Below are positions 27,601-35,940 of a stretch of 64,000 bases of DNA, in pieces; positions within the stretch are counted from its first letter, which is position 1; every line of letters begins with the position of its first letter. The notes under the pieces are model-generated. The model worked only from the letters and a program-made list of their open reading frames with translations. It searched no databases and was not told the origin of the DNA. This stretch comes from Deinococcus aquaticus (GTDB lineage Bacteria > Deinococcota > Deinococci > Deinococcales > Deinococcaceae). The position numbers and the translations under genes are program-made. Where the stretch lies: assembly GCF_028622095.1 (NCBI RefSeq), contig NZ_CP115166.1, positions 372,001 to 436,000 of the forward strand. The letters run 5' to 3'.

Positions 27601-28613
27601 CCGCCAGCCCGGCCCGGTCTGCCTCCACGGGGCCGCCACTCCCCGGGCGATCGCCAGCGATGGCCCCTTCGGTGGACCAGGCGACTCCGCGATGGCCCGT
27701 TCCTCCGCGCCCGGTTCAGCCCACACCGGTCCGCCCGGCCCCAGTGGCCCGTCCGTCCGTACCGAGTGTGCCCGTACAGAACGTGGCTGCCCCGGTCCTG
27801 CGTCCGGCGCCGCTGCCTCCCGTCGCGCCGGACATGCAGACCGGCCCGGCCGTGATTCTGCCCGTCCCGCCCGCCGCACGTGGGATGACGCTGCCCCTGA
27901 CCACTCCGGCGCTCAGCCTGCCCTGGCCCGTCTCTTCAGCACCCGTCCGGCCGTCTCCCGTGACGCCGCCACCCATGCCGACCACGCCGCCGCCGCGTCC
28001 CCTGGCCGGTCCCGGCCCGTCCCGGCCGGTGGTCCGGCCTGCCCCGCTCCTGCCCCCGGTGCGTGGCGTGCCGCTGCCGCCCCTCCCGGTCGCGCGGCCT
28101 TCGGCCCCGGAGCCCAGGGGGCCGCTGCCGGAGCCCGCGACCGGACGACTCACCCGGCGGCAGCGGGCCGAGCGGGAAGCGGTGCGCATCAGTGACCAGT
28201 ACGACTGGGAGAAGGGCTTCCACCTCATCGCGGACGCCCTGGACCGGGACCGCTGGGGGCAGCTGCGGGAGAGCATCGAGCGGGAGATCGAGCGGGGCAT
28301 GACGCCCGACGAGTTCGAACTGCTGCTGGAACTGCGCGCGTACTGGCATGATCAGACGCACTACCAGTCGCCGTACACCGCCCGGTACGACAGCCTGCCG
28401 TGGAGTCTGGGGATCGCCCTGATCCGCCGCTGCGCGGGCGTGCCGTGCCTGGACGACATGATCCTGCTGCTCGAGCGGCTCTACGAGTACGCGCAGGTGG
28501 CCTGCTCGCCACGGTCCCTGCCGGCGTTCTCGCAGCGGCTCGGGGCGATCCTCGATCAGGCGGACCCGGACGTGGACCTGGACTACTGGCTGAGCACCCG
28601 GGAGGGCCGGTGA
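24630..28613 (+). CDS. Large repeat-containing coiled-coil protein coupled to an SNF2 ATPase
   Basis: Unrecognised 1327-residue cytoplasmic protein. Three diverged units are visible. A boxes (about 48-92, 520-572, 687-740) share WAG, LAELV/LGQLV, PLP and AW. B boxes (about 281-345, 601-665, 883-945) share a WxxLW-like start, WPA and ALRQA. Units 1 and 3 also carry a helical insert with LGV/FxPxP and a long Gln/Glu/Arg-rich coiled coil (100-275 and 755-855). Residues about 350-450 are coiled coil. A Pro-rich linker (about 955-1170) leads to a separate C-terminal helical domain (1171-1327: SDQYDWEKGFHLIADALDRD, LELRAYWHDQTHY). No catalytic motif or membrane segment. GTG 24630 is uncertain (GTG 24666 or 24675 also possible). 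The last base of its stop is the first base of the SNF2 start, so the two proteins are made together and probably form one complex. Confidence 0.8.
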   Translation: MCSSGPRIRRDSVTGVRADLLPAASAGPDEQQLAAFRALSWQRDEAAAHLAGCREALVAWAGPDVAFAGLLLLNSVELPGAVAAAVWKQQDAENRALYMQQELTRRQEKRAQRTADLAVVTAQRTAHEQESGYVKALAALQPSADQLNTVRTRLAQALTRLAGLQGRGLATLWSAVSGQASALQREVDQARQDEVSALQAYETRARQLGVQPVPDAAGVAGQVAREQSRLNEQGRELARQHHAILSELSALDDQDEGTRARIRTLRQRAASAWETAQQVHALPAWDRWVDLWGRREDARPLWERHADAERQLEDAMGALEGHLATFPAHLRDPVDVKRQLGALGEAARTRRQAAREQVERHAWRAALLWTLQGRAGALETARIHEARLHEEQERQRAVEAERIQEAQRIQEAQAARRHEGRLTFLDALQERRAALTAVQRHAEAADRVRQAGAQVLALGSAQEERGAAGGAAVSAASPAPVTAPVAAPHVPAPQPREASPVAAAPVRLEGTQLADAKALLVRHAGAAAQAAMCLEALVEWAGAGVDAPRLAELVTRPLPAGMQDLVAAWNARPATSWGETTLPVTGSEDAAAWLAFRATLDVPVTLDTWCRLWTAREKGMTFWRQWQGARDTMTDLEGQMTPLWAEWPAASRQVGALRQAVEAAGRSALPAAPSLTAAQVRQVRALLARFDSAGAREVRGRAALDRWAGPGLDGVRLGQLVSGPLPGEITQALEAWTRSSLPADLSTQTERAQVQAAVQAEKDRSAAVLGPLRALQEQARAVRQAEHELARASGAALPRAERRLYDVRQAYAAQAAALGFSPAPALRRIETLIEEELAAFNRRLQPLDAQWKALVNRPAPASAPPALPGGWKRAWAAVSGRHGLPLHPDTWARSLWPRRAEGEQLWAELQDARREQQAAQEDLTALCASWPAGARTVAALRQAAWLTGMGALPGPTLPDRPVPDRPPRNLPAPAAPARPPAPIPDAARAAPASPARSASTGPPLPGRSPAMAPSVDQATPRWPVPPRPVQPTPVRPAPVARPSVPSVPVQNVAAPVLRPAPLPPVAPDMQTGPAVILPVPPAARGMTLPLTTPALSLPWPVSSAPVRPSPVTPPPMPTTPPPRPLAGPGPSRPVVRPAPLLPPVRGVPLPPLPVARPSAPEPRGPLPEPATGRLTRRQRAEREAVRISDQYDWEKGFHLIADALDRDRWGQLRESIEREIERGMTPDEFELLLELRAYWHDQTHYQSPYTARYDSLPWSLGIALIRRCAGVPCLDDMILLLERLYEYAQVACSPRSLPAFSQRLGAILDQADPDVDLDYWLSTREGR

Positions 28614-31378
28614 TGCTCCCGGCGATCGGGGCGTTCGTCACGGGCGTCCGGGACGGGCAGACCGGCACGGTCACCGGGCATGAGGGGGGCCGGCTGGTCG
28701 TGACGTGGCCGTCCGGGCACGTGACGCGCGTGGCCCGGGCGGACGTCCGCTGCGGCCTGAGCGCCGGGCAGGTCGTGCAGGATCAGCCGCGCAGCCTGCG
28801 CCCATCCCTCGGGGAGGGCCGCGTGCTGGACGTGCGGACCCTCGGCGGGCGGGAACAGGCCCTGGTGGAGTTCTGGGCGGCCGGGGAGCGGCAGTGGTTG
28901 CCGTGGGAGCAGCTCGTGCCCGTCTGGAGCGCCCAGTCCCTGTTCGAGCAGGGCGTGACGCCCCTGCCGGGCTTCGCGGAGCGCTTCCGGCTGCGGCACC
29001 TGGCGCTGGCGTTGCAGCACTGGCACCGCACGACGGGCGCGCTGGCGCAGGTGGACATCGACCCGCTGCCGCACCAGTTGCACCTCGTGCAGCGCATCCT
29101 GCAGAGCGGGAACCTCAACTGGCTCATCGCGGACGACGTCGGGTTGGGCAAGACGATCGAGGTGGGACTGCTGCTCGCCGCGCTGCGGGCGCGGGGCCTG
29201 CGCCGCTTCCTGCTGGTCGTCCCGGCGGGCCTGACCCGGCAGTGGCAGGCGGAACTCCGCATCCGTTTCGGGATGACCCAGGCGGTGATCTACGGGCAGG
29301 ACTTCGAGATCAGCGACCCCGCCCAGTGGCCGCTGTTCGAGGTGGTGATCGCCTCCATGGACCGCCTGAAACACGAGCGGCAACTGGAACTCGTGCGGCA
29401 GTCGGGCCGCTGGGATGTGGTGGTGTTCGATGAAGCGCACCGCCTCTCCCGTAGCCTGTACGGCCTGACATACCAGACGTCCGAACGCTACAGGCTGGCC
29501 GCGACGCTGCGAACGCTGACCGAGAACGTCGTGCTGCTCAGCGGCACGCCGCACCAGGGGAATCTCGACCGCTTCGAGGCGCTGCTCGAACTGCTGCGGC
29601 CCGGCCCGGTCTGGCGGGAGCGGATCGCGCGGCTGCGCCTCGAACCGCAGCTGCTCGCGGGGCTGGTCATCCGCAACCGCAAGGCGGACGTGACCGACGC
29701 GCAGGGGAACTTCATCTTCAAGGGTAAAGTTACCCGCGCAGTCACCGCGCCGCAGAACGAGCCGGAGGAGGTGTTCGACCGGGCGCTGCGCCGCTACCTG
29801 AGGCAGGGCTACGACGCCAGCAGGGAAAACCGGAAAGCCATTGCGATCGGGTTCGTGATGACCATCTACCGCAAACTCGCCGCGTCGAGTGTGACGGCCA
29901 TCCAGGGCGCCCTGGAACGCCGCCTGCTGCGCCTGCAACGCCAGGAGCAGGCGGCGGTTCAGCCAGTACCCACCCAGCCGGACGACCCGGACGACAGCAG
30001 CCCGTTCGTGGAAAGCGAGGAGCAGGTCAGCGGCACCCGCAGCGAGTTCTTCTCCGGCGAGACCGAGATGCTGCGCGGTCTGATCAGCCTCGCGCGGGAA
30101 CTGCGGGCGCACGACACGAAACTGCAGGCGTTCACGCAGACCCTCATCGGCGGCATCCTGGCAGGCAACCCGGACGAGCGGGTGCTGATCTTCACCGAGT
30201 ACCGCTCCACGCAGGACTACCTCGTTCAGACCCTCGAGCGGCTCGCGCCGGGCCGCGTGGACGTCATCCACGGCGGGCAGAACCTGGAGGAGCGCGCCGC
30301 GGCCATCGCTCACTTCGAGGACGCCGGGCAGTTTCTGGTGTCCACCGAGGCCGGCGGGGAGGGCTTCAACCTGCAGCGCCGCTGTCACGTCCTCGTGAAC
30401 TACGACCTGCCGTGGAATCCCATGCGGCTCGTGCAGCGCGTCGGGCGCCTCTACCGATACGGGCAGGAGCGACCAGTCGTGGTGTTCAACCTCAGCGTCG
30501 CGGGCAGCCTCGACGACGAGATCCTGCGGCAGATGTACACGCGGCTCGATGCGGTCGCCGCCGACCTCGCCTCCGTCGCCGACGAGTACCGCGAGGGCCT
30601 GCAGGAAGACATCGTCGGTGAAGTCGCGAGTTTCCTCAACGTGAGCGCCATCCTGGCCGAGGCCGCCACGCACACGCCCAGCCGCACGCAGGCCCGCATC
30701 GAGGAAGCCCTTGAACGCGCCCGGCAGGCCGCGCGGCAGCAGGACGACCTGCTGCGCCACTCCAGCGGCTTCGACCCGGACGCCCTGCGCGGCGAACTCC
30801 CAGTGGGCGAGGCGCACCTGACCGCGTTCGTGGACGGGATGTTCGAGCAGCTCGGCGTGACCGTCACCCACCGCCTCCACGCAGGTCAGGTCTGGGAGAT
30901 CAAGCTCCCGGAGGACCTGCAGCGCCAGTTGAACCTCAAGCAGAACCAGCGCGTCGCGTTCAACCGCCTCTCAGCCAGCAAGCACAAAGCCACGCTGCTC
31001 GACAGCCGCTCTCCCCTGCTCAGCGCCCTCCTCGAAACGGCCGGAACGTACGCTTTCAGTGGTCACGTCGCCCAGACGCCCCTCGGGGAAGGCGGCACGG
31101 CCTGCGCGACGCTGCGCTGGCAGGACGACCGCGGCCGACCCCTTAGTGAACGGTTCGTGGTTCTCCAGCGGCAGCAGGACGGTGTCACAGTCAATCCGCC
31201 GGCGTTCAGCCGGCACCTCCTGCAACCCGCCGCAGACACGCCGGGCATGCCGATGCTCACGCCCGAGGCGTGGCCGGACTTCGAACGCGCCCTGCACGAC
31301 CTTCTCGCCGCCAGTGCCAGCGACGACCTGCACCCAGCCGGGTACCTCGTGACCGGCGTGGCATGGAACGCCGACTGA
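28613..31378 (+). CDS. RapA-like SNF2-family helicase/ATPase
   Basis: 921-residue nucleic-acid-dependent ATPase predicted to move or remodel protein-nucleic-acid complexes. The N-terminus has two small beta modules (about 10-45 and 65-105) of the KOW/Tudor-like kind found in RapA. Core motifs: PHQLHLVQRIL (Q-like), DDVGLGKT (Walker A, Lys 180), DEAH (273-276), LLSGTPHQG (310-316), then an insertion with long helices (about 380-500), VLIFTEYRSTQDYL, STEAGGEGFNLQ (577-588) and QRVGRLYRYGQ (608-618). A C-terminal helical/beta region (about 690-921) is not recognised. ATG 28613 overlaps the upstream stop by one base; earlier in-frame codons lie inside that gene. DISARM DrmD and RapA are the nearest known architectures, but the partner protein matches neither system. 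Confidence 0.9.
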   Translation: MLPAIGAFVTGVRDGQTGTVTGHEGGRLVVTWPSGHVTRVARADVRCGLSAGQVVQDQPRSLRPSLGEGRVLDVRTLGGREQALVEFWAAGERQWLPWEQLVPVWSAQSLFEQGVTPLPGFAERFRLRHLALALQHWHRTTGALAQVDIDPLPHQLHLVQRILQSGNLNWLIADDVGLGKTIEVGLLLAALRARGLRRFLLVVPAGLTRQWQAELRIRFGMTQAVIYGQDFEISDPAQWPLFEVVIASMDRLKHERQLELVRQSGRWDVVVFDEAHRLSRSLYGLTYQTSERYRLAATLRTLTENVVLLSGTPHQGNLDRFEALLELLRPGPVWRERIARLRLEPQLLAGLVIRNRKADVTDAQGNFIFKGKVTRAVTAPQNEPEEVFDRALRRYLRQGYDASRENRKAIAIGFVMTIYRKLAASSVTAIQGALERRLLRLQRQEQAAVQPVPTQPDDPDDSSPFVESEEQVSGTRSEFFSGETEMLRGLISLARELRAHDTKLQAFTQTLIGGILAGNPDERVLIFTEYRSTQDYLVQTLERLAPGRVDVIHGGQNLEERAAAIAHFEDAGQFLVSTEAGGEGFNLQRRCHVLVNYDLPWNPMRLVQRVGRLYRYGQERPVVVFNLSVAGSLDDEILRQMYTRLDAVAADLASVADEYREGLQEDIVGEVASFLNVSAILAEAATHTPSRTQARIEEALERARQAARQQDDLLRHSSGFDPDALRGELPVGEAHLTAFVDGMFEQLGVTVTHRLHAGQVWEIKLPEDLQRQLNLKQNQRVAFNRLSASKHKATLLDSRSPLLSALLETAGTYAFSGHVAQTPLGEGGTACATLRWQDDRGRPLSERFVVLQRQQDGVTVNPPAFSRHLLQPAADTPGMPMLTPEAWPDFERALHDLLAASASDDLHPAGYLVTGVAWNAD

Positions 31379-31491
31379 GACGAACTCCGTCTGTTTCCCT
31401 CACTCAACAGAACGCACAATGGATGCACCAGAAGTCCCAATTCCCGATGCCTCCATGCGTGGAACTGACCTAATCGGAGTCCGTCTCATTG
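31377..31491. repeat. Dispersed repeat copy bounded by inverted ends
   Basis: GAGACGAACTCCGTC at the left and CGGAGTCCGTCTC at the right are near-perfect reverse complements about 90 bases apart, related to the TCATACGGACTCCG family. It begins at the stop of the SNF2 gene. The inner part has no gene. Confidence 0.6.
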
Positions 31492-31549
31492 AACAGGGGC
31501 AGCAGCTGAACACGCAGTTCATCGACGCGCTCGCGCAGCTGCGTGCGAG
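31470..31549 (-). pseudogene. C-terminal fragment of an unknown gene cut by the IS
   Basis: On the minus strand the bases just left of the IS read as a helical 26-residue tail (RTQLRERVDELRVQLLPLF) ending NETDSD and a TAG inside the dispersed repeat. The repA gene likewise ends in DTDSG within a copy of the repeat. The rest of the gene is missing: the other side of the IS holds unrelated IS66 sequence. Confidence 0.35.
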
Positions 31550-32726
31550 CAAGAGTTTCCACTTCCCTGCTGATGTCGTGTCACGCGGCGTCAAGCAGGG
31601 GGCCGTCCTGCTCCATCCCGGTCAGGACGTACTTTTCGGCATTCTGAGCTGCCTGCCGTTGTGCGGCCCGCCACGTCATTCCCGGTACTTCCCTACGCAC
31701 CCGTAACACCGCGTGAAAGGCCTCCACCACGCACCACACCCAGTTCTCCTGCGCCTGGATCGTCCGGCAATGACAGCGTCCCAGTCCCAGGTTCTGCTTG
31801 AAGAACCGGTGAATCACCTCAATTCCCCAGCGGGCCTTCCAGGCCCGCAGCAGTGAGCGAACCGTGACGTCACCACCAAACGTGCTGAACAGGAAAAACC
31901 GTGTCCACTCCCCGTGCACCTTGCGCCACACGATCAGGACATCGAACCCACCGACCTCACGGGTGACCGACAATCGACGGACACGCCACCCGAACTCCGC
32001 GTACAGGTGGCAGCGTTCTGGAGGGAACTGCCGACTCAGCGCACCGAGGGTGAGTCCCTCACCCTCGAACTGCACGGTCATATTGGCTTTGGCACGGATC
32101 AATACCGGAATCTGATGCTCGCGACTGAAGGTCACAGCCGCGTCCCGCCCGAACTCCCCATCCAGGAGGAGACCCGCCATGGGGACGCCCGCCGCGAGGC
32201 AATCCTGGACGACGTGGATCATTTCCTGAGTCGCTGTACGGTAAGGATAGCGCTCTGTATGCAGGGCCTGGGAAACCTTGAAGCGCTCCAGCAACGGAAC
32301 TGGATCTTCACCGAACCTGACCAGGGCCGCGGAGGTGAACTGATGGCCCAGACGGGTCTGGGCCTGACCGCTGTAGTGGTAGTTCACGCCTTCCATCGTC
32401 CGTCCGGCGTGGGGCACCATGACGAAATCAATGGCCAGGAACGCGCCCTCCGGCGCGTTCCTGGCTCGACGCTTGAAGTCCTCCGTGGAGGCGAAGGAGT
32501 CCCGCGCCATCTCTTTGGAGATGGCACTTTTACACAGGGTGCTGTAGGGGATGAGGCCACTGAGGCTGGTGACCCGGTTCAGCTGAGCGGTGATGATGCT
32601 GTGCGGTAGGCTGGGGATGCGAGGCATAGTCACTTCGCATAAAGGCCCATGAGACCGGGGAATTTCAAGCCCCTGCCTCCTGGGCCTTCGTGCTGGTCGC
32701 TATTCCCTCGCCTGTGGAAACTCTTG
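31550..32726 (-). mobile_element. 1177-bp insertion sequence, copy 1
   Basis: Ends CAAGAGTTTCCAC and GTGGAAACTCTTG are perfect 13-bp inverted repeats; one transposase gene on the minus strand. It has the same length and encoded protein as the copy at 39483-40659 but the opposite orientation. The flanks (GTGCGAG left, GTGGACC right) do not form a target duplication, unlike copy 2, so DNA next to it was deleted or rearranged after insertion. Confidence 0.9.
31581..32633 (-). CDS. DDE transposase (IS4/IS701-like), copy 1
   Basis: 350 residues. Likely catalytic acids: AIDFVMVPH (first Asp), LLLDGEFGRD (second Asp) and RWGIEVIHRFFKQNLGLGR (Glu in a Y-R-E-K-like context). The translation is identical to that of copy 2, so the two copies are recent. 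Starts GTG ACT ATG; either start codon may be used. Confidence 0.9.
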   Translation of the reverse strand: MTMPRIPSLPHSIITAQLNRVTSLSGLIPYSTLCKSAISKEMARDSFASTEDFKRRARNAPEGAFLAIDFVMVPHAGRTMEGVNYHYSGQAQTRLGHQFTSAALVRFGEDPVPLLERFKVSQALHTERYPYRTATQEMIHVVQDCLAAGVPMAGLLLDGEFGRDAAVTFSREHQIPVLIRAKANMTVQFEGEGLTLGALSRQFPPERCHLYAEFGWRVRRLSVTREVGGFDVLIVWRKVHGEWTRFFLFSTFGGDVTVRSLLRAWKARWGIEVIHRFFKQNLGLGRCHCRTIQAQENWVWCVVEAFHAVLRVRREVPGMTWRAAQRQAAQNAEKYVLTGMEQDGPLLDAA

Positions 32727-33231
32727 GTGGACCGTACTGCACCTGAGCCGTGACGTGCGTCGGGAAGGGTGCTCGCTGCCGGTGATGACAGCCAGGGCAG
32801 ATTTTGACGTCGGCGCGGTATTCGGTGACCTGAAGTTGCCACGCTGGGAGGTCATGGACCTGTCGAGCGACCTGAGTGTCGACTGGAACGTCGTCCCAGA
32901 CCTGTCCGCAGGTACAGTGTCCGGTGACCGGGAGATGGACCGTGTGGTCGGGATGGACCGATATCTTGAGGGTCGTGCCGGGGTGATCTGGCTGAGCGCC
33001 AGAAGACCGGCCGGTCTTCTGGCGCTCACTCTTGGGCTGCCAGGGTTTGTCCTGACTGGGTGGCTGATTGGACGTGTGGCTGTTCTTGGCCTGACGTCCT
33101 TCGAGCTCTTGAAGGCGTTTCAGGAGGGCCGCAATCTGCGCTTCGAGCTCACGGATACGTGCCTCGAGTCGTTCACAGTTTGGGCAGGGAGTCTCGTTGA
33201 TGGTCCACCTTACCCAATCGACTCCCGGAAG
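32727..33231 (-). pseudogene. IS66-family transposase, N-terminal remnant
   Basis: No start codon remains, but the minus strand encodes about 165 continuous residues typical of IS66 TnpC: a Cys pair (PCPNC) leading a leucine-rich coiled coil (RLEARIRELEAQIAALLKRL), the linker KNSHTSNQPPSQDKPW, a zinc-finger segment (GHCTCGQVW) and DLPAWQLQVTEYRADVKICP...FPTHVTAQVQYGP. IS66 proteins continue with the DDE core at this point, but here IS copy 1 begins. The remaining part is not found on the other side of the IS. Confidence 0.8.
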
Positions 33232-33240
33232 TCACCCTGC

Positions 33241-34373
33241 TGAGCAGTTACGGTGAACCCAAAGAATGCACGTGCCAGACGGCTCTATTCTGACATCCTC
33301 ACCTGCTTCTCGCGCAAACAACATCGCGACTCCTTTCAGGTCTTCCTGGACCTCCTCCTCGACGGTTCCGGCCGTCCCCTGCCCACTCGCGCAACCGTCA
33401 AATCGCCCTCCGCGATCAGTCGCTTCCTCAACCACACGAGCTGGGATCTCCGGACGCTCTGCCGCTTCATGCGCCAGGCTGCACTTCAGCTCTTCAATGA
33501 CACGTGGAAACATGCTCCACACCAGCGTCCCCGGCTCGAATTCCTGGTCGACCTCACCAGTCTCGAAAAAGCAGGAAAGTTCTCCGGACTCTCCGACTGG
33601 ATGCACGTCCTGAACGCCGTTCACGGCGTTCACCTGGTCGTCCTGTACATCTGCTGTGGAGACCTGAAGCTCCCCTGGGCCTTTCAGATCTGGCGTGGAA
33701 AAGGCACGTCCTCACCCGCCGCGTTAGCCCTCAAACTGCTCCGCACTGTTCCACCCGTCATGCTTCAGGGGAAGCGCCGCCCCCGTCTGCATGCAGACGG
33801 GGGCTTCGAAAGTGCGGAGTTCATTGAGGCCGTCCTGGAAAGAGAAATAGACATCGTGATTGGTGTCCGGCGCAACAGAACACTCGCGAATGGGACACCC
33901 ATTCACGAGCTGATGACCCGCGGGTACAAGGCACAACTCCAGGGTCTGAAACCCACCATGTACGTCTCGTGGGCATGGCTATACCGGAACAAAGAGCCAG
34001 AGCAGCGCTTCGTCATGTCGAACATCAACCTGGGCGGCAAGTACCTGGCCAGAGTCGGGAAACGCCGCTGGCGGATCGAGGGCTTCTTCAAGACCATCAA
34101 GGGGCGGTTCGGCCTGGAGCGGTTCGCGCAGCACAGCAAAACAGGTGTGATGCGGTGGTGGTGTCTCTCAGGGCTGGCGTATCTGCTCTGCCACTTGGCA
34201 GATCAGGATGTGCCGCCCAGACCACCGGGAACATGGCCAGATTGGGGAGCGTTAGCGAGAACCGTTCGGTTCTCGTTTATCCCAGAAGTGCGTCGTAGAG
34301 CGCTTCAACTGGAACTTTCCGAGCTTGATGCCTTCCAGGACGCACTTTCTGCTCCTGCTCCCTAACTGCAACA
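33241..34373 (+). mobile_element. IS4-type insertion sequence
   Basis: About 1.13 kb with one transposase. GCAGTTA at 33244-33250 and TAACTGC at 34363-34369 are likely parts of imperfect terminal inverted repeats. Exact ends and target duplication could not be fixed by eye. Confidence 0.6.
33253..34365 (+). CDS. IS4-family transposase
   Basis: 370 residues. DDE acids in VDLTSLEK and LHADGGFES, and the IS4 YREK signature in RRWRIEGFFKTIKGRFG (R-x3-E-x6-K). The N-terminal helical domain includes AISRFLNHTSWDL. GTG 33253 is the first start. The reading frame is complete, so the element may be active. Unrelated in sequence to the 1177-bp element beside it. Confidence 0.85.
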   Translation: MNPKNARARRLYSDILTCFSRKQHRDSFQVFLDLLLDGSGRPLPTRATVKSPSAISRFLNHTSWDLRTLCRFMRQAALQLFNDTWKHAPHQRPRLEFLVDLTSLEKAGKFSGLSDWMHVLNAVHGVHLVVLYICCGDLKLPWAFQIWRGKGTSSPAALALKLLRTVPPVMLQGKRRPRLHADGGFESAEFIEAVLEREIDIVIGVRRNRTLANGTPIHELMTRGYKAQLQGLKPTMYVSWAWLYRNKEPEQRFVMSNINLGGKYLARVGKRRWRIEGFFKTIKGRFGLERFAQHSKTGVMRWWCLSGLAYLLCHLADQDVPPRPPGTWPDWGALARTVRFSFIPEVRRRALQLELSELDAFQDALSAPAP

Positions 34374-34374
34374 T

Positions 34375-34497
34375 GTCAGTTAACAACCCGGAAGAACGCC
34401 GGGTTGCCAACTCCACGTCCGGAACCCGTTTCTCTCCTGCTCGCTCCGCTCGGGTTGAAAGTTTCTGCAAACTTTTCAACCGGAGTCCGTATCAGAG
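34375..34497. repeat. Full-length dispersed repeat, opposite orientation to 8296-8446
   Basis: Contains the hairpin CAACCCGG-N7-CCGGGTTG (34384-34406), GTTGCCAACTCCACG, GGAACCCG, then CGGGTTGAAAG...CTTTTCAACCGGAGTCCGTATCAG. Each block occurs in reverse in 8296-8446. The repA reading frame ends inside it (codons for DTDSG and the stop). It may terminate transcription of repA and of the neighbouring transposase. Confidence 0.75.
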
Positions 34498-35776
34498 GGT
34501 AATAGCGGTCTTTCCTCTGCCAGCTTCAGTAATGCCTCAATCAACGAGTCATGCCGCTGCCCAGGCTGCCCGACCACCTTCTGGTGCGCGTCGACCAGCA
34601 CGTCATGCGGTAATTTCGCCAGCACGTCCCTGGACAGACGAGGCGTGCGCAGCAGGAATCCGAGGGTCCGGGCGAGTTCCTCAGCAGAACGGGACGTGAC
34701 CGGCACGTCAGGCACATCCAGGGGAACCGGGGCAGCGGTGACGGTCCTGACTGCAGGCCGCGCCCCGGCCGTCCGGGTCCCTTCCGGCCACTGGTACTTC
34801 CCGTTCCCGTAACTGCGGACCACATCCAACACAAATCCAACATGGTTCTTGGGTTTATAGCCAGCACTCAGGATTGCTCTGGCCTGAGCGACGCCATCAC
34901 GGACCAGGAGCGGGTAATCCAGGGCCGCTTTCCTCGAAGCGGCAAGCGGGACTTTCATGCCGGTCAGCAGATCCACCAGAGCAGCGTCGGGTTCAGGCGC
35001 TCCCTGACCGAACACGTAGAGGACTTCCTGCTGCTTCCCACGTCCGACAATGGACACCTCTTTCAGGTAACGGGCGGCCAGAAGGTCCTCATGAATAGGT
35101 TCAAGCGTCCTGCGGATCTTATCGGGCTTGTCACTGGCAATGCCGCACCGCTGGGCCAGTTCCATCAGCCCAATATGCAGGCTTGCCGTGCGGGTCTGAT
35201 GCTGGACAGGATCATGCCGCAGGGCGTCGATGACCCGGTACGCCGCGCGCGCGGGTTGCCCCAGCGTCCGCAACAGCGTCATGCTCACAGGCTTGAAGTA
35301 CCCGTTGCGGATGTTACGGGTCAGTTCCCTGGGCAGCGTGACCGCGATCATCTTGGCTCCGTCCACGTCCTTCCTGGCCCGCGTGAACACGAGTTTCTCA
35401 ATCAGACGGAAGCTCGCCACGATCCAGTCGTCTTCCTCATGGCTCCGCCAGGCACCACCAATCCAGTACGTCGTGGCCGCCAGCCGCTCCAGACTCTGAC
35501 GCATCATCTTCCTGTTCGCGCCACTGTCTTCAAGGCCGCACATCTGCAGCAATCGGTACATCGTGAACACGATCACGCCGTCTTCCGGGCAGCCCTGCTC
35601 CAGGTACAGGTCCTGCATGGCGAGGTAACTGTCGTTATCGACGCCGTGCGGAACGCCGAACTTCTGGGCGCCGTCGCATTCGATCTCACTCTTGACGCCG
35701 CCACGTTCGAAGGAAACCTTCCATGAGGTGTAGTCGGGAGCAATCTTGCGCTGGATGGAAATGAGGCCCAGTTGAC
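34476..35776 (-). pseudogene. repA: Replication initiator RepA (RPA type), main part, split by TnpB element
   Basis: Plasmid initiator of the 'replication initiator protein A' kind, expected to bind the nearby iterons. This part encodes all but the first 20 residues: RQLGLISIQRKIAPDY, SFERGGVKSEIECDGAQKFG, then DSYLAMQDLYLEQGCPEDG and a winged-helix region with RLIEKLVF and LGQPARAAYRVIDALRHDP. It ends TDSG in the dispersed repeat. The reading frame is joined exactly to 37190-37250 if the element 35777-37189 is removed, giving 453 residues. As it stands the start codon is separated; the first ATG inside is 35618 and would lose the conserved N-terminal helix, so the product is probably inactive. 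Confidence 0.85.
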
Positions 35777-35781
35777 GGAAG

Positions 35782-35821
35782 AGGGGCGCAAGCCCATGAC
35801 TGAAGTCACGGGCTTGCCCCT
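35782..35821. repeat. Left-end hairpin of the TnpB element
   Basis: AGGGGCGCAAGCCC pairs with GGGCTTGCCCCT across a 16-base loop with one bulge. Such subterminal hairpins are the recognition sites of IS200/IS605 TnpA. Confidence 0.7.
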
Positions 35822-35940
35822 CCCGCCCGCAGGTCGGCGAAGCCGAAGCCCCCAGTTATGTGATAAGCTAAACGAGCAATGCCCCCACGCCGCACCAACG
35901 GCTGGGAGCGTGGCAAGCACCTGTAGGAGGGTGTTGCAAG

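Noticed and set aside
28583..30880. 765-residue minus-strand frame opposite the SNF2 gene
   Set aside because: Composition is that of an antisense shadow; the plus-strand frame has complete helicase motifs.
28613..31378. DISARM system based on the SNF2 protein
   Set aside because: No methyltransferase, DUF1998 or PLD gene is nearby, and the partner is unlike any DISARM subunit.
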